In this document: piece by piece, positions 7,601 to 17,310 of the stretch | Position numbering within the stretch: the stretch's first letter is position 1 | Layout of the letters: each line of letters opens with the position of its first letter | From: Candidatus Aenigmatarchaeota archaeon | Lineage (GTDB): Archaea > Aenigmatarchaeota > Aenigmatarchaeia > GW2011-AR5 > JACRMX01 | DNA length: 46,202 nucleotides | Assembly (NCBI GenBank): GCA_018304635.1 | Contig: JAGVVW010000032.1 | Span: forward strand, 1-46,202 | Direction: 5' to 3' | The notes under the pieces: model-generated | The model's input: only the letters and a program-made list of their open reading frames with translations | Database searches by the model: none | What the model was told of the DNA's origin: nothing | Made by a program: the position numbers and the translations under genes

Positions 7601-10600
7601 CTCACAACACGGAACGAGATAACATCCTGTGCAATTGGATTGCGAACTGGTTTGTCAGTATAAACAACTTTGCTTTTCAGATAATACATGTAATTATTGG
7701 TTTCTTCATTGACTATTTGCAACTGGTCAACAGATTCTGCCATTATATTTTCAATCGGCTTATTGTAAACCATTGTACCAACTATATATTTTCCTGGAAT
7801 ATTATATGCAGGCACAGCCATTGTCAATGCTCTTGACTGCTGAGGCTCTATAGTGATTGTATCATCCAGTTCTATATTAAATACATTCGGAAATGTTTTG
7901 AGATAAAATGTTCCGCCAAGTTGGTTAGGATCGGTGTCAAGCATGAAGTTTAATGAAAACCTTGCTTCAGGAATTCTGTCCTGAGTATATGTAACAGATG
8001 TTGGTTTTATGTCAATTTGTGGAAGCTCTGTTGCAAAATCAATAACAGTATATTTCAAATAGAATTCATGCAACCCGGAAATAGCACTGGTTACAAAAAG
8101 TTTTATAGTATAATCTTTATTTATTTCCAATGTTTCAGCTGGCTGTAATGTAACTATAAACTCCTGACTTCTGCCATTCTGTATTACAAAATGATTTGGT
8201 TCAGCTTCCAGTGAAATCCCGGTTTCATCCGTTTGAGCATTAACATCATAAATATCCTGTGGAATATATATCGGGTCCGTATTCTGAATGCGGCAATTAT
8301 ATGTCACGGACCTGCCTGGAACACTGGAAAGAGATTGAGCCTGATCACAATATAAGTTAAATCTGCCAATACCTTCCAACTGAAGTGATACTCCTTTACT
8401 GATAAGTTTAACATCCTTGTCCTTGAATTTCACATTGCCAGCTCCCTCAATCCATGAAACGTATTTTCCATCAGCAGTAACTGAACGCGGATATGAACGA
8501 CCTGAAGCTAAAATTTCTGTGTTTCCAGGAACTGCTCTCATTATTTTTCCATTTCTGGAATCCATTGACGTAACATAGAAATTAGTTTCATCTATAGTGT
8601 TAGTATCTGCATAGAGTGAAAATGGCACTTCTATGGGTATAGAAAATTTATCCAGAATAGAAGGGTTGTCTGTGTTTATAGTCTTTTCAGCAACATTTAT
8701 CCAGTAAACATAACCGTTGTTATAAGCCAGCCCTGTAGAGTCACCCTGATAAATTTTTTCTGCTTCAGAAGCTTTTTTGGGGGAAGCCGGGTTTGTAATA
8801 TCTAATTTATATACACCATCATCCTGTGTCCAGTAAATTAATTTATTTCCAGCTTTGTTATTCACATAAAGAACATCTCTCGGATTTTTTTCCAGAACAA
8901 CATACAGGTTGCGCGTTTTTGTATCAATGATCTGATAAGTTTTTATGCCCTGGGTTTCTCTTTCATAGACATAAACTGAATCCAGACTGGGACAATCACG
9001 AGGATAGCATTCACAGAATCCTTCCTGCCTTGCCCTGCCTGAATATGATGGATTCCTGCCTCTGCAGTAAGAATCACAATTCACAAGAACAGACTTTGCA
9101 GTTATTTTATTTTCTTTATCTGTTGTAACACCATCACAATAATATTCCTGAATTGTATTTGAATCGATATATGTATCAGGAGACCCTTCGTTTCCATTAT
9201 CAATAGTTACGCTACCGGATTTTTCAGGATTAAAGCTTTCATCCATTTCAAGCTCTCCATCACTGTCATCGCAGTAATGGAACTCGCACGCTAAACCTGT
9301 ATTATCATATACATATCCTTTTCCCGGCTCTAATGTATCAGCATAATAATATTTATCAAAAAGCGGGTTGTAATAAAGAAGAGCACCACTATTACATGTA
9401 CCCTTGATTCGATCAAAGGAAACAGATTCTGAAGGTGCGCCAATCCAATTTAAAGCTCTTCCTTCCATTATATTCCATTCCGTCTCTAAACCTGGATGTA
9501 TTTTGCCGTCACCAATAATGAAATGTTGGCCTGTTATTGGAACAAAACATGGTTTTGTAGATCTCATAAGATAGCCCTTACCGGCTTTCAGTGAGTTTGA
9601 AATATCAATTGGCAGCAATTGCTTCAGTCTATAATCAAAGAAGAAATTAAGATTCGAGGAACTGCCAATGTATAAAGGCTGCGCTGTCCTGACACTCTTG
9701 AAATAAGAATTGTCATTATCAAATATATACATTCCAATAGTAGAGGTATCTTTTATATAAGTAACTGCGACAAAATACCAATTTCCAGGAATTAAAATCA
9801 GTTTATTGTTTTCATTCAGAGGCTTTTCATCTTTTGTAACCACGAGTTCGGAATGTTGCTGCCCGACAGCTGTTTTATATTTAAACACAGGCATATTATC
9901 TTTCAGAAATAAGCCGTAATCAATCACAGGTTCAGGTTTATGTATACCAGCATAGAAAACAGTAGTTGTGTCCCGCATATCTTCATCGTCTGCCTTTAAC
10001 CAGAATGCATAAGTAAACTGTGCCTGTGTAGGATTCAGAGTGTACATGTCAACATATGCTTCAGTTGACTTTACAGCAAGCTCCTTTGCAACATCATCAG
10101 GGGTAAATGCAGTACCCCATACTTTTAATTCATCGAAAAGGCCAATCAAATGTTGATCAGCAGCATTACCATACCTGCTAGTTTCAGTATTGCCAACACC
10201 GTCCTGATCCGCACCAATCCACAAACCATTTGGATCTATAATCAGAGCATCCTGTGAAAAAGAATTTCCATATAGGTCTTCAGCACCATTCACATAAACC
10301 TTGACAATGGTACCTGTTCTCACAACAGCTATATGATACCACTGATTATTATTTATTACAGTTTTAGCTGTCATATACCGACCTTTTATATATACTCGTA
10401 TTTTTCCACTGGCAAGAAACACTAGAAACTCATTATCCTGTCCTGTTTTTGCACCAGAAATTATACCTGCATTATTATCATTGGTTTTTATCCAGAAGGA
10501 GGTTGTTACATCAGTAAGCGTATTTAAAATATTATTTGGCAATTTGATTCGATCGCTCTTATTGGGATCTCTGTCATAACCCTGAAAATCACATGCCTCT

Positions 10601-13600
10601 TTTATATAGCCTGTTGCATCGCATGTAAGATCTCCAAAAATAATTCCATCAGAATTCGTATCAGAATTATCTTCAACATTGCCATCCATAGTTAAATGAA
10701 CACGCAGGTTTTCATCATGGAGCTTCTTCATTATTACAGCTCCAGCACCTTCATTTGTATGAATAGCACTGCCAAATTTTCCTATTGCATTCTCCACAGT
10801 ACTTTCATCATATATATTAAATTTGTATTTTTTGTTATCTGCTATATACGGCGAATTATCAAGGCTGAATTTAATCAAAGGAATAACTCCTGCATCATTA
10901 TTCTGCTGTAGTTTTATTATCTGATCAACAGACAACGAACTGCTGAAAAATTTGAACTCATCTGCAGACCCTTTAAACCTGCCAGGCATTGATGGATTGT
11001 ATTCTGAACTATCTGTGATAGCGCACCCATAAGTATCCCATGTATTAACATCTTCTCCTCTTGATTGTTTGCATGTATCAATATTGTTAACACAAGAACT
11101 TCTGCAATTTGAATCTTCACCGCAATAATCACAGTTATCGCATGAATACATATATTGCTGCTTTGAAGGGATTTTGGATAAAGAAACAAGATCATTCTGT
11201 GTTCCTGATGAATGTAGCGTAACTCCTTCAGCAATATCTTCCAGAACAATAATCGGATATTTGCCTGTATCATCAGCTTTATTGCTGTAAGGTTTTTGTT
11301 TCACTATAACAGGAACTTCAAAAACATTGTTCGAAATATCATTGTCACTGAACATCTTTCCTTCGTTACTTACTATCAATTCAAATTTCAGAATATATAC
11401 ACCAGGACTATTGAATGTATGTTTTATCTCATCGACTAAATAATTGCCATTAGGATCAACCTGAGCCTTAGCTATTGATTCTTGTATGCTTCTTCCGTCA
11501 CCAGTTGTTATTGTAATTTTGTCATTGCTAATGTCAGCTTTGACATTTCCTTCATTTTTGATGTAGGCGTATATTTTTACTTCTTCACTTGCATAAACTT
11601 CTTCGCTATCCAGCACTGCATAAGGAACAACATCATAGAATTTCTGGACATCAAAATCTACAACCCCATCTGTTACGACATTCAGGGAAGGCAGAGCATT
11701 CGGAACTTGTTTCAATGTTGTGCCATCCAGTACATAAGCACATGAACCTGTTTCCTTAAATTCCCGAACATTTGTAAAAGCACTTAATTTGCTTTGAACA
11801 CTGTCTCTGCTTACAAATACATTGAAATCTGACTCGCCATCGCCACCATGTGGAACAATTCTCATATTCAATAACTTGATTTCACCGGCAGGTATCATTA
11901 TATCTGACACAGGAGAATTTCCATCCAGTATTGTCACATCCCATGCATTTGGCATTTCAACAGCTATATGAAATACATCTGAATCACATCGCGGATCATC
12001 CGGGTTTCCTATTTCCAATTTGAGTATTTTTTCCTCATCGGACCGAAGAACTCCAGAAGGTTGTTCTAAAACAACACTTGGCAAATTATCATCTGAATCC
12101 ACATTAGTAACAACATGCTCCAACAAAGCTTCTGACTGAATTACGCTCTCACCATTTTCTGTAATACTATCCTTAACTGTTATTTTAAATTGAGTAGAGC
12201 CTGCCCCGTTTTGTGGAAGTGTACGAATCTGAACAACATCCTCTACACCAGGCTCCAGAACAACCTGATCTTTTGATAATGTAGCAATTCCAGAACCAGA
12301 AACCTCAATGTTATATATCAGCTCTTTTACACTCGGATCAGGAATTTCAGGAGCTTTTATATGAATGTTGTACACAAGTTCATTATCCTTTAAGCTGCAT
12401 CCTACATTCGGAACAACACAATTAGCACCTTGCGGTTTTTCAGCTATATCACATTCAGACCTTGAAACTGAAACAACAGGAACAGGATGCGGAACGACTC
12501 TGATTTTTTTACTGGCTACTATATTGATTAATTCTCCTTTATAATAAGGATGCTCTGTCGGCACTACAGCAGCTCTTGCGAAAACCACGTATTCACCTGA
12601 ATCTTTTGGCGATAATATCTGATAGCTGTATTCTCCATTTTCATTTGTACTGACTGTTATCTTGCATTCAGGCGATCCTGCAGCCAATAATTCACCAGAC
12701 TTTGACAAACATCGTCCCGGTTCTCTGTTATTGATGTTATTAATTTCTCTTATTTCAATATCAACAGTACTTGAAATCTTGCTTTCTTTATTGCAGTAAT
12801 AATTGCATGGCCAGTAATTCCATGTGTTTTGCTCTGGGTCTTCTGGCTTTGAAATAAATGGCACATAACCTTTGTTTGGCCCTGCCGGGCATGGAAGATA
12901 TTCACCTTCTTTTGGAAATGGTACACACTGTGTTGAGGTATATTTTGTATAAACACAAGAGCTCCTTGTACCATAAGCAACTTCATAGCCAACAGTTCCT
13001 AAAGCAATATCTAATTCAGCATCCCAGTCAAATTTAAATTTACTGCACGCAGGATCTGCACAAGTGCCACTAAATGTTTCGCCGCAGTCAAACATGCAGA
13101 TGCCATCATTTTTAAACATGTCTCTGGTTCTGCATCTCGGCAAAGAAGAGCGGCATTGGGGTAACTGAGGTTCAAGCCCAGCACCCGGAGGCTCTGGAAC
13201 ACATATACTGCTCATACATTTTGCAGGTTTATCACAATCCAGATCATTAACACATTCCTCACCTATACTAGCCATCCCCGTAATCATATTCCCTGTCTCA
13301 ACATTTCCATCAGGCCCGAGATACTCATAATAACCTGAAACAGCTTCATCAGTTGAAAGCCCTGTTAATGGATTTAATCCAACTTTTCCTGACACCCATT
13401 CAGATATAGCTCTCGTCAAAAGATTTTTCCCGGCTTCTTTTACTCCCTGTACAAGCGGGCTGTTGCTAAATCCAGCGCAGTTGTTTTCAACTTTTCTGTA
13501 GCCAGCTGGTGTTTTTGGACACGATGCATAAAGAACATGATTTCTGCACTGCTTTGCAACTGTATCAGTGCATACACCCTGCACACCGTGGCATATTCCA

Positions 13601-15237
13601 GTAAAAGATCCAAGGCTTCCATAGATTTTGAGTATAGAACTCGAGAGAACCTCGTCTTCTCCAATGTTTTCATTATAGCTGTCAGTTGAAACAGTTATTG
13701 TTGGCTTGTAAATCATTGGTTCGATTTTGCTGATTGTGGAAGGTTCATCAAATACCACAGCTAAAACTTTTGTGTTGCGGACTTTATCTATGAAAAATGT
13801 ATAAACTTTATATTTTGATTTTGGATCACCTTCAGGTCCTATTGCCCCGCCTTCAAGCGTAACAGGATCTATTAGTTTGCCATCTGAATCATAAAAATAA
13901 TTTGTAGAGTCTTCAGAAAAATAATATTTAAATGTTCCGTCTGGTAGTGGAGCTTCTCTGGATACTGAAATTTTTCCTGCTATTAATGATTGAGAATCTG
14001 CTATTGAAGTCAATTCACCTCTGACTTGATATGACAATTCAGTGCTTTGTCCAATTTTTACCTGATCAACATTCCACTGAACAACCGGATCACGTTGTAG
14101 TGAAATTATCTGAGCAGGAAAAAATTTTAAATAATCTATGTCGGGTGCAATAGTCTTTGGAATTATTTCTATAATCTGGACATTACTCATATCATTTTCA
14201 GGTGTAAAGGAAATTGTAACTGCTGAAACAGATGCTGTTCTTTTAGTTATTTTAGAACTGATAACATACACATTCAGCCTGTTATTTGCCACCAAAGCTG
14301 TCAATTCATTGCTTTCTAGACTACTTTTCAGGCTGTTTAGTTCATCAATAGCATCAGGATATTTGTTACTGTTGATTATTTCATCTAAAATATTTGGTTG
14401 TACATAACTCGGTGAAGATGTTGATGTAAATGTCAGATAAACATTTACATTTGAAGCTATCAGTGTTGGTTGCGTCAAACCCAAATCACCCGGTGATATT
14501 GAATTTAATAATTTATTTATCAGGACTGCATCATTTATAGGTATACCTGGTATTATTGTCGTTGTACTTGTTGTGATTGTTGATGTGGTTGTTGTCGTAG
14601 TTGTAGTAGAAGTTGTTGATGTGGTTGTTGTCGTAGTTGTAGTAGAGGTTGTTGAAGTTGTCGTGGTTGTTGATGTGGTTGTAGTAGAGGTTGTTGAAGT
14701 TGTCGTGGTCGACGTTGTGGTTGTTGTGGTAGTTGTCGTTGTAGTAGTTGTCGGCGGCGAAGTGTTACATGCATCATTGTTGCATCCATATGGACAAGTA
14801 TATGGCGATGTGTAAACACTACCATAATCTACACACATATATTCATTAATTTTACTCTTATAATAAGTATCACAATAATCATTGTAAGTGACACCCCCAG
14901 CACTTGTCACAGTTCCTTTTTCAAAAGTATTATAACCACCATCAGTATCAATGCATCCAAAATATTCTCCATTTTGTTTATTGCATAAACCATTAACACA
15001 GCCAAAACGGCAGGTATAGAATCCTTCATAAGCAATATTTTTATCACTGCAAAGATATTCAGAAAGTGTTTTAGCATCCTCATCGCAATAATCTGTATAA
15101 CTGGAATCATCATCTGTCGTGGTTCCTCTTACAAAATAATTTCTTCCGCCATCGTTGTCAGTACATACTGCCGCATAAACAGCAGGTATAGTAATTAAAA
15201 CCAGTAATACACCAATGGCAAAAAATAATTTTCTCAT
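4657..15237 (-). CDS. Giant secreted multidomain surface protein (3526 aa)
   Basis: One uninterrupted 10.6-kb gene. Residues 1-23 are a signal peptide. Two Cys-rich repeats follow (about 25-86 and 95-158), each opening CxDxDGG and ending in a FGC/YGCxxxxCN motif. Residues 162-226 are an almost pure Thr/Ser linker, likely O-glycosylated. Then come Cys-rich and Ig-like stretches, a CARDB-like segment (about 1190-1330), and two LamG-type jelly rolls (about 1513-1720 and 1735-1868). Two groups of YWTD-like propeller blades follow (about 2090-2260 and 2540-3080; for example LIYWTQDDGVYKLDI, KIYWSDSSGVYALAY). The C-terminus is Cys-rich, then helical. No C-terminal membrane helix is visible, so anchoring must come from a partner. 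The start follows GAGG by about eight bases. It is third in a tight four-gene operon. A role in cell-cell attachment is inference. Confidence 0.85.
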   Translation of the reverse strand: MRKLFFAIGVLLVLITIPAVYAAVCTDNDGGRNYFVRGTTTDDDSSYTDYCDEDAKTLSEYLCSDKNIAYEGFYTCRFGCVNGLCNKQNGEYFGCIDTDGGYNTFEKGTVTSAGGVTYNDYCDTYYKSKINEYMCVDYGSVYTSPYTCPYGCNNDACNTSPPTTTTTTTTTTTTTSTTTTSTTSTTTTSTTTTTSTTSTTTTTTTTSTTSTTTTTTTTSTITTSTTTIIPGIPINDAVLINKLLNSISPGDLGLTQPTLIASNVNVYLTFTSTSSPSYVQPNILDEIINSNKYPDAIDELNSLKSSLESNELTALVANNRLNVYVISSKITKRTASVSAVTISFTPENDMSNVQIIEIIPKTIAPDIDYLKFFPAQIISLQRDPVVQWNVDQVKIGQSTELSYQVRGELTSIADSQSLIAGKISVSREAPLPDGTFKYYFSEDSTNYFYDSDGKLIDPVTLEGGAIGPEGDPKSKYKVYTFFIDKVRNTKVLAVVFDEPSTISKIEPMIYKPTITVSTDSYNENIGEDEVLSSSILKIYGSLGSFTGICHGVQGVCTDTVAKQCRNHVLYASCPKTPAGYRKVENNCAGFSNSPLVQGVKEAGKNLLTRAISEWVSGKVGLNPLTGLSTDEAVSGYYEYLGPDGNVETGNMITGMASIGEECVNDLDCDKPAKCMSSICVPEPPGAGLEPQLPQCRSSLPRCRTRDMFKNDGICMFDCGETFSGTCADPACSKFKFDWDAELDIALGTVGYEVAYGTRSSCVYTKYTSTQCVPFPKEGEYLPCPAGPNKGYVPFISKPEDPEQNTWNYWPCNYYCNKESKISSTVDIEIREINNINNREPGRCLSKSGELLAAGSPECKITVSTNENGEYSYQILSPKDSGEYVVFARAAVVPTEHPYYKGELINIVASKKIRVVPHPVPVVSVSRSECDIAEKPQGANCVVPNVGCSLKDNELVYNIHIKAPEIPDPSVKELIYNIEVSGSGIATLSKDQVVLEPGVEDVVQIRTLPQNGAGSTQFKITVKDSITENGESVIQSEALLEHVVTNVDSDDNLPSVVLEQPSGVLRSDEEKILKLEIGNPDDPRCDSDVFHIAVEMPNAWDVTILDGNSPVSDIMIPAGEIKLLNMRIVPHGGDGESDFNVFVSRDSVQSKLSAFTNVREFKETGSCAYVLDGTTLKQVPNALPSLNVVTDGVVDFDVQKFYDVVPYAVLDSEEVYASEEVKIYAYIKNEGNVKADISNDKITITTGDGRSIQESIAKAQVDPNGNYLVDEIKHTFNSPGVYILKFELIVSNEGKMFSDNDISNNVFEVPVIVKQKPYSNKADDTGKYPIIVLEDIAEGVTLHSSGTQNDLVSLSKIPSKQQYMYSCDNCDYCGEDSNCRSSCVNNIDTCKQSRGEDVNTWDTYGCAITDSSEYNPSMPGRFKGSADEFKFFSSSLSVDQIIKLQQNNDAGVIPLIKFSLDNSPYIADNKKYKFNIYDESTVENAIGKFGSAIHTNEGAGAVIMKKLHDENLRVHLTMDGNVEDNSDTNSDGIIFGDLTCDATGYIKEACDFQGYDRDPNKSDRIKLPNNILNTLTDVTTSFWIKTNDNNAGIISGAKTGQDNEFLVFLASGKIRVYIKGRYMTAKTVINNNQWYHIAVVRTGTIVKVYVNGAEDLYGNSFSQDALIIDPNGLWIGADQDGVGNTETSRYGNAADQHLIGLFDELKVWGTAFTPDDVAKELAVKSTEAYVDMYTLNPTQAQFTYAFWLKADDEDMRDTTTVFYAGIHKPEPVIDYGLFLKDNMPVFKYKTAVGQQHSELVVTKDEKPLNENNKLILIPGNWYFVAVTYIKDTSTIGMYIFDNDNSYFKSVRTAQPLYIGSSSNLNFFFDYRLKQLLPIDISNSLKAGKGYLMRSTKPCFVPITGQHFIIGDGKIHPGLETEWNIMEGRALNWIGAPSESVSFDRIKGTCNSGALLYYNPLFDKYYYADTLEPGKGYVYDNTGLACEFHYCDDSDGELEMDESFNPEKSGSVTIDNGNEGSPDTYIDSNTIQEYYCDGVTTDKENKITAKSVLVNCDSYCRGRNPSYSGRARQEGFCECYPRDCPSLDSVYVYERETQGIKTYQIIDTKTRNLYVVLEKNPRDVLYVNNKAGNKLIYWTQDDGVYKLDITNPASPKKASEAEKIYQGDSTGLAYNNGYVYWINVAEKTINTDNPSILDKFSIPIEVPFSLYADTNTIDETNFYVTSMDSRNGKIMRAVPGNTEILASGRSYPRSVTADGKYVSWIEGAGNVKFKDKDVKLISKGVSLQLEGIGRFNLYCDQAQSLSSVPGRSVTYNCRIQNTDPIYIPQDIYDVNAQTDETGISLEAEPNHFVIQNGRSQEFIVTLQPAETLEINKDYTIKLFVTSAISGLHEFYLKYTVIDFATELPQIDIKPTSVTYTQDRIPEARFSLNFMLDTDPNQLGGTFYLKTFPNVFNIELDDTITIEPQQSRALTMAVPAYNIPGKYIVGTMVYNKPIENIMAESVDQLQIVNEETNNYMYYLKSKVVYTDKPVRNPIAQDVISFRVVSENVDGNDINIIYWIDSSGTIKKRTADGISIDGLIDDEIDREKVDSTILEFLTRKIDSLKIYTLPPFGDVVLISEYLEGDYYAIVRSSVYGDILIRASSRNTNSFTNPKILVVGLSNAKTIEVANGKIYWSDSSGVYALAYDTMITSPEKGKTYADYTVNPKVVAGCGSLPKIFSRDISTIVTGKPGDMRRFGFTLHDQSDGIGCIDRNIYTTIQIPDTWLYELTNLQAEEFAVANNVNNNIALGVTPPANALYGTYDIYFASSTHALEQSSYSNNYNVQNALDIAWDGTYFYYTDGSDIYRLHPLGIESYRITSTLSSGIPRITNIAVATINSENVIYWSEEHGTPAMNSIYILKTDGTQYKSVIGGMTNPLVATELSHVNDLTAANNMVYWSSSSNIGYEQISKTNDVICGISSACNTKDVGGTVSSLYAVGSDLYLSKPNEISENSVSFDKDSKMILTEIIRTSVENPVTSIFVNSGSMIYFTTAKQLYYKQIKTDQKETLLVNLQSARSVVADQEYIYILDNSGIYQLNRSALVTVLNVRYQVEQGEICGNNRDDSDEDTLTDYDDREDCFVRTGIGYDDAGISKNNICVADSIAERPEICVQQYGANRGCDKYMPGCKIDNKVICDNNCQATINALTGGCGNEFLNDDEECDAGLNEEIQGDALHGEQGENNANCGQEQQYPGGLKMYTRDAFGTCNKDCACIPDIGESKCSQQLGAQCGYIDENGETNACLSQDPECVDCICVPSQDFKIYSERLDPAFGEKITITYKGETKYLNTRICNAGYSLDSCAAIPYCPQEGVLNSACMCSAETFTSEQTLETGVSVWCNIKCMRGETQNYAVLWKTDIVAKYSESPVYTLSCPLNLDLQIINDYATELTETKNVLIFLKNSWECMTGPTPPPSCPAPADQCRLDAMKKEIEVSKESIDIIDSYLIIVDKFYNEPNKENMKLAKDSYQVKAEKLKEKIFDIVSLMSSCL
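14559..14757 (-). repeat. Low-complexity Thr/Ser-coding trinucleotide tract
   Basis: About 200 bases of imperfect ACN/AGY-type triplets encode the Thr/Ser linker of the giant protein. Blocks such as GTTGTTGATGTGGTTGTTGT recur on the plus strand, so the tract could expand or contract by slippage. The open frames on the opposite strand and in the +1 frame here are by-products of the triplet repeat. Confidence 0.85.
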
Positions 15238-15250
15238 ATTTGTGCCTCTT

Positions 15251-16678
15251 CTATCTGTTTGTATAATACGGCGTTATTTCTGCGCCATAAACGTGCTTTT
15301 CTTCATTTAGCAGAATAATGCACGCGCTGACCTCATATTTTTCTCCAGTACCTGAATAGTCAATATCATCTACAATGCTCATTGCCTCAACTCCACCAAC
15401 ATTTGCATTAGGATTTGATGTAAGTGTCTGAATTTTAGCTTGTATTTCTTCAGCTGGAAGTTCATCTCCAAAGCATACAACTCTTTCGAATGGCGACTCT
15501 GGTGTTCCTTCTTCTTCCATTGCCTGCTGAATTGATAATGGAACATATAATTCTTCTATATCATTTCCAGCTATTGCATTTTGTAATGTTGGCCTGTCAA
15601 ATGCATTTACAACATCTGTACATTCAACTGATTTACTGCCTGAAACCAGAGTATAGCCGCTGCCAAGATATTTGTATGATTGAACCGGGCTAAATCTTGG
15701 AGCATTGAAATATGAATTTTCACCTAAAATATAATATTTTAATGTAACTCTGCCATTAAGCAGTTTTAATCTCGAATCGAATGTATAAAAAAATGTGTCA
15801 GTCTGGGTGTTTTTGTTCATGCTTTTGCTGAAAATTGCCGGCTGGCCGCCGGGTGTTTCAACTACCAGTGCTGTAGCACGCTCACCACCCCATAAAAAGT
15901 TTGCAGATACTAAATATTTATCTTTCACTTTATTGCATGAAGCAATTGTAACAGAACCAAAAGCTGACTGACTTCCTAAATTACTGCCAACGCAACAGCA
16001 TGCCCATTCATTGGACGACTGATAATTTCGCGGCTGTGAATACTGGGAATAATAAGGCATACCTGCAGCAGCTCCTGAAAAACAGCCATAATCATAGCCA
16101 TAGCCAACAGGCATTGTAGTAAAGCCAAGTGAAGCTATATCTGAATTCAGCAAATCTTCAAAAAAATCTTCTGTACCGTCCTGCATCCAGTAATCTGAAC
16201 ATTTTGGTGAGCATGTACCGCCTATATAAGATAGTTCTCTCAAAGTTCGTGGATCACGAACATTGCCTTTACATATTGCATCGCATGGATTTTGATCATA
16301 CACGCAGGTACATTCGCCGTTTCTGGATATAGTTGGCCCGCACGGATCAGAGCAATCACCGCCTTTGCAAAGAGAACTGTAAGGCCTGAAGTATTTTGAG
16401 TCGTACTGTGTTAAAGGATTTGATACCTGTGAGCACATTCCAGTCCACCCCGGACCTGCTTTTGACTTGCAAAGCCCTGCGCAGTCATTGTTTTCAGTCT
16501 GTGGCATTGCAGATACAGCGTGTTCAGGGCTCGGAACTGGAATATAATCTTCTAATCCATATGGTTCGTATCTATTTATTCCATCATTCTCATCCTGTGC
16601 TAATCCAAGCCCAGCTACAAAAACTATTGCAACTGCAATCGATGTTAAAACTGTAAAAATCTTATGCACTCTTAACAC
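15251..16678 (-). CDS. Secreted Cys-rich protein of the surface operon
   Basis: A 475-residue exported protein, not recognised. An N-terminal hydrophobic signal (FTVLTSIAVAIVFVAGLGLA, cleavage near LAQ) is followed by a Cys-rich half with many CxxxC spacings (CAGLCKSK, CDAICKG, CSPKCSDYW, ACCCVGS). A C-terminal beta-rich half has few Cys. It overlaps the end of the upstream gene by 17 bases and ends 13 bases before the giant gene, so all three are surely co-transcribed. The high Cys content shared with its neighbours implies oxidative folding outside the cell. Confidence 0.75.
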   Translation of the reverse strand: MLRVHKIFTVLTSIAVAIVFVAGLGLAQDENDGINRYEPYGLEDYIPVPSPEHAVSAMPQTENNDCAGLCKSKAGPGWTGMCSQVSNPLTQYDSKYFRPYSSLCKGGDCSDPCGPTISRNGECTCVYDQNPCDAICKGNVRDPRTLRELSYIGGTCSPKCSDYWMQDGTEDFFEDLLNSDIASLGFTTMPVGYGYDYGCFSGAAAGMPYYSQYSQPRNYQSSNEWACCCVGSNLGSQSAFGSVTIASCNKVKDKYLVSANFLWGGERATALVVETPGGQPAIFSKSMNKNTQTDTFFYTFDSRLKLLNGRVTLKYYILGENSYFNAPRFSPVQSYKYLGSGYTLVSGSKSVECTDVVNAFDRPTLQNAIAGNDIEELYVPLSIQQAMEEEGTPESPFERVVCFGDELPAEEIQAKIQTLTSNPNANVGGVEAMSIVDDIDYSGTGEKYEVSACIILLNEEKHVYGAEITPYYTNR

Positions 16679-17228
16679 ACTCTCCCTGTGAAATTATATC
16701 CTGAATTTCATTTTGTACAGCTTTAAATAAAACAGGCTGCTGCTTTGAAATGTAGTGGTACCTTGTAATGTAAATGCCGCTGTCATAATAAATCTGATAT
16801 GCAATAAAATAATACTCCATTGTCTCCCGGGTTTCAAAGAAAAACATTCCCCGAGTACATTTATAAGAATAGCTTGGAGAAATTACAGAAGGCTTTGAAC
16901 TTATGACTGAAAGCTGGCAGTCAACAGCTTTGCCATCATCCGCAAGTAAATTCACAACTTTTTTCGTCTGAAGCTCCTGATGAAAAACTTCACCGTATTT
17001 CACATCCCTGTCTTCAATAACAGAACCAGTTAATTTAACTGTCTGTACTTCACTATCATGGGAATTCAGCAGGCTCATACAATAATCTTCAGCCATAGCA
17101 GGCTTTACTGTATATACATAAAGAATACCAGCACATACAACAAGGGCAATTATAGTGAAAATAACCATAAACCGGAAATGTCCTGACTTTGCCCTTTCTT
17201 TGGCTAATACATTCTGCCAATTTTCCAT
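16662..17228 (-). CDS. Membrane-anchored protein, first gene of the surface operon
   Basis: A 188-residue protein with a basic cytoplasmic N-terminus (about 20 residues), one transmembrane helix (FMVIFTIIALVVCAGILYVY) and an extracellular domain of about 145 residues with four or five Cys. It is not recognised. Type II topology makes it a candidate membrane anchor for the secreted partners. It overlaps the next gene by 17 bases. The ATG at 17228 lies about 25 bases from a TATA-like box. Confidence 0.7.
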   Translation of the reverse strand: MENWQNVLAKERAKSGHFRFMVIFTIIALVVCAGILYVYTVKPAMAEDYCMSLLNSHDSEVQTVKLTGSVIEDRDVKYGEVFHQELQTKKVVNLLADDGKAVDCQLSVISSKPSVISPSYSYKCTRGMFFFETRETMEYYFIAYQIYYDSGIYITRYHYISKQQPVLFKAVQNEIQDIISQGECVKSA

Positions 17229-17249
17229 ACTATAAATTGTCTGGAGTTA

Positions 17250-17262
17250 CTATATAAATTTG
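17250..17262 (-). promoter_or_regulatory. TATA-like box of the surface operon
   Basis: On the minus strand AATTTATATAG (about 17250-17260) is centred some 27 bases before the ATG at 17228. It is the only promoter-like site seen before the four overlapping or abutting genes down to 4227. Confidence 0.5.
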
Positions 17263-17310
17263 TTATTACATCCTTTTTCTTTAATAAATTTTGAACCTGC
17301 TAACTGTATA

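Noticed and set aside
14553-14825. Open frames opposite and beside the Thr/Ser tract
   Set aside because: They are products of the triplet repeat (poly-Val on the plus strand, Gln/Arg/Pro on the minus) and have no start signals.
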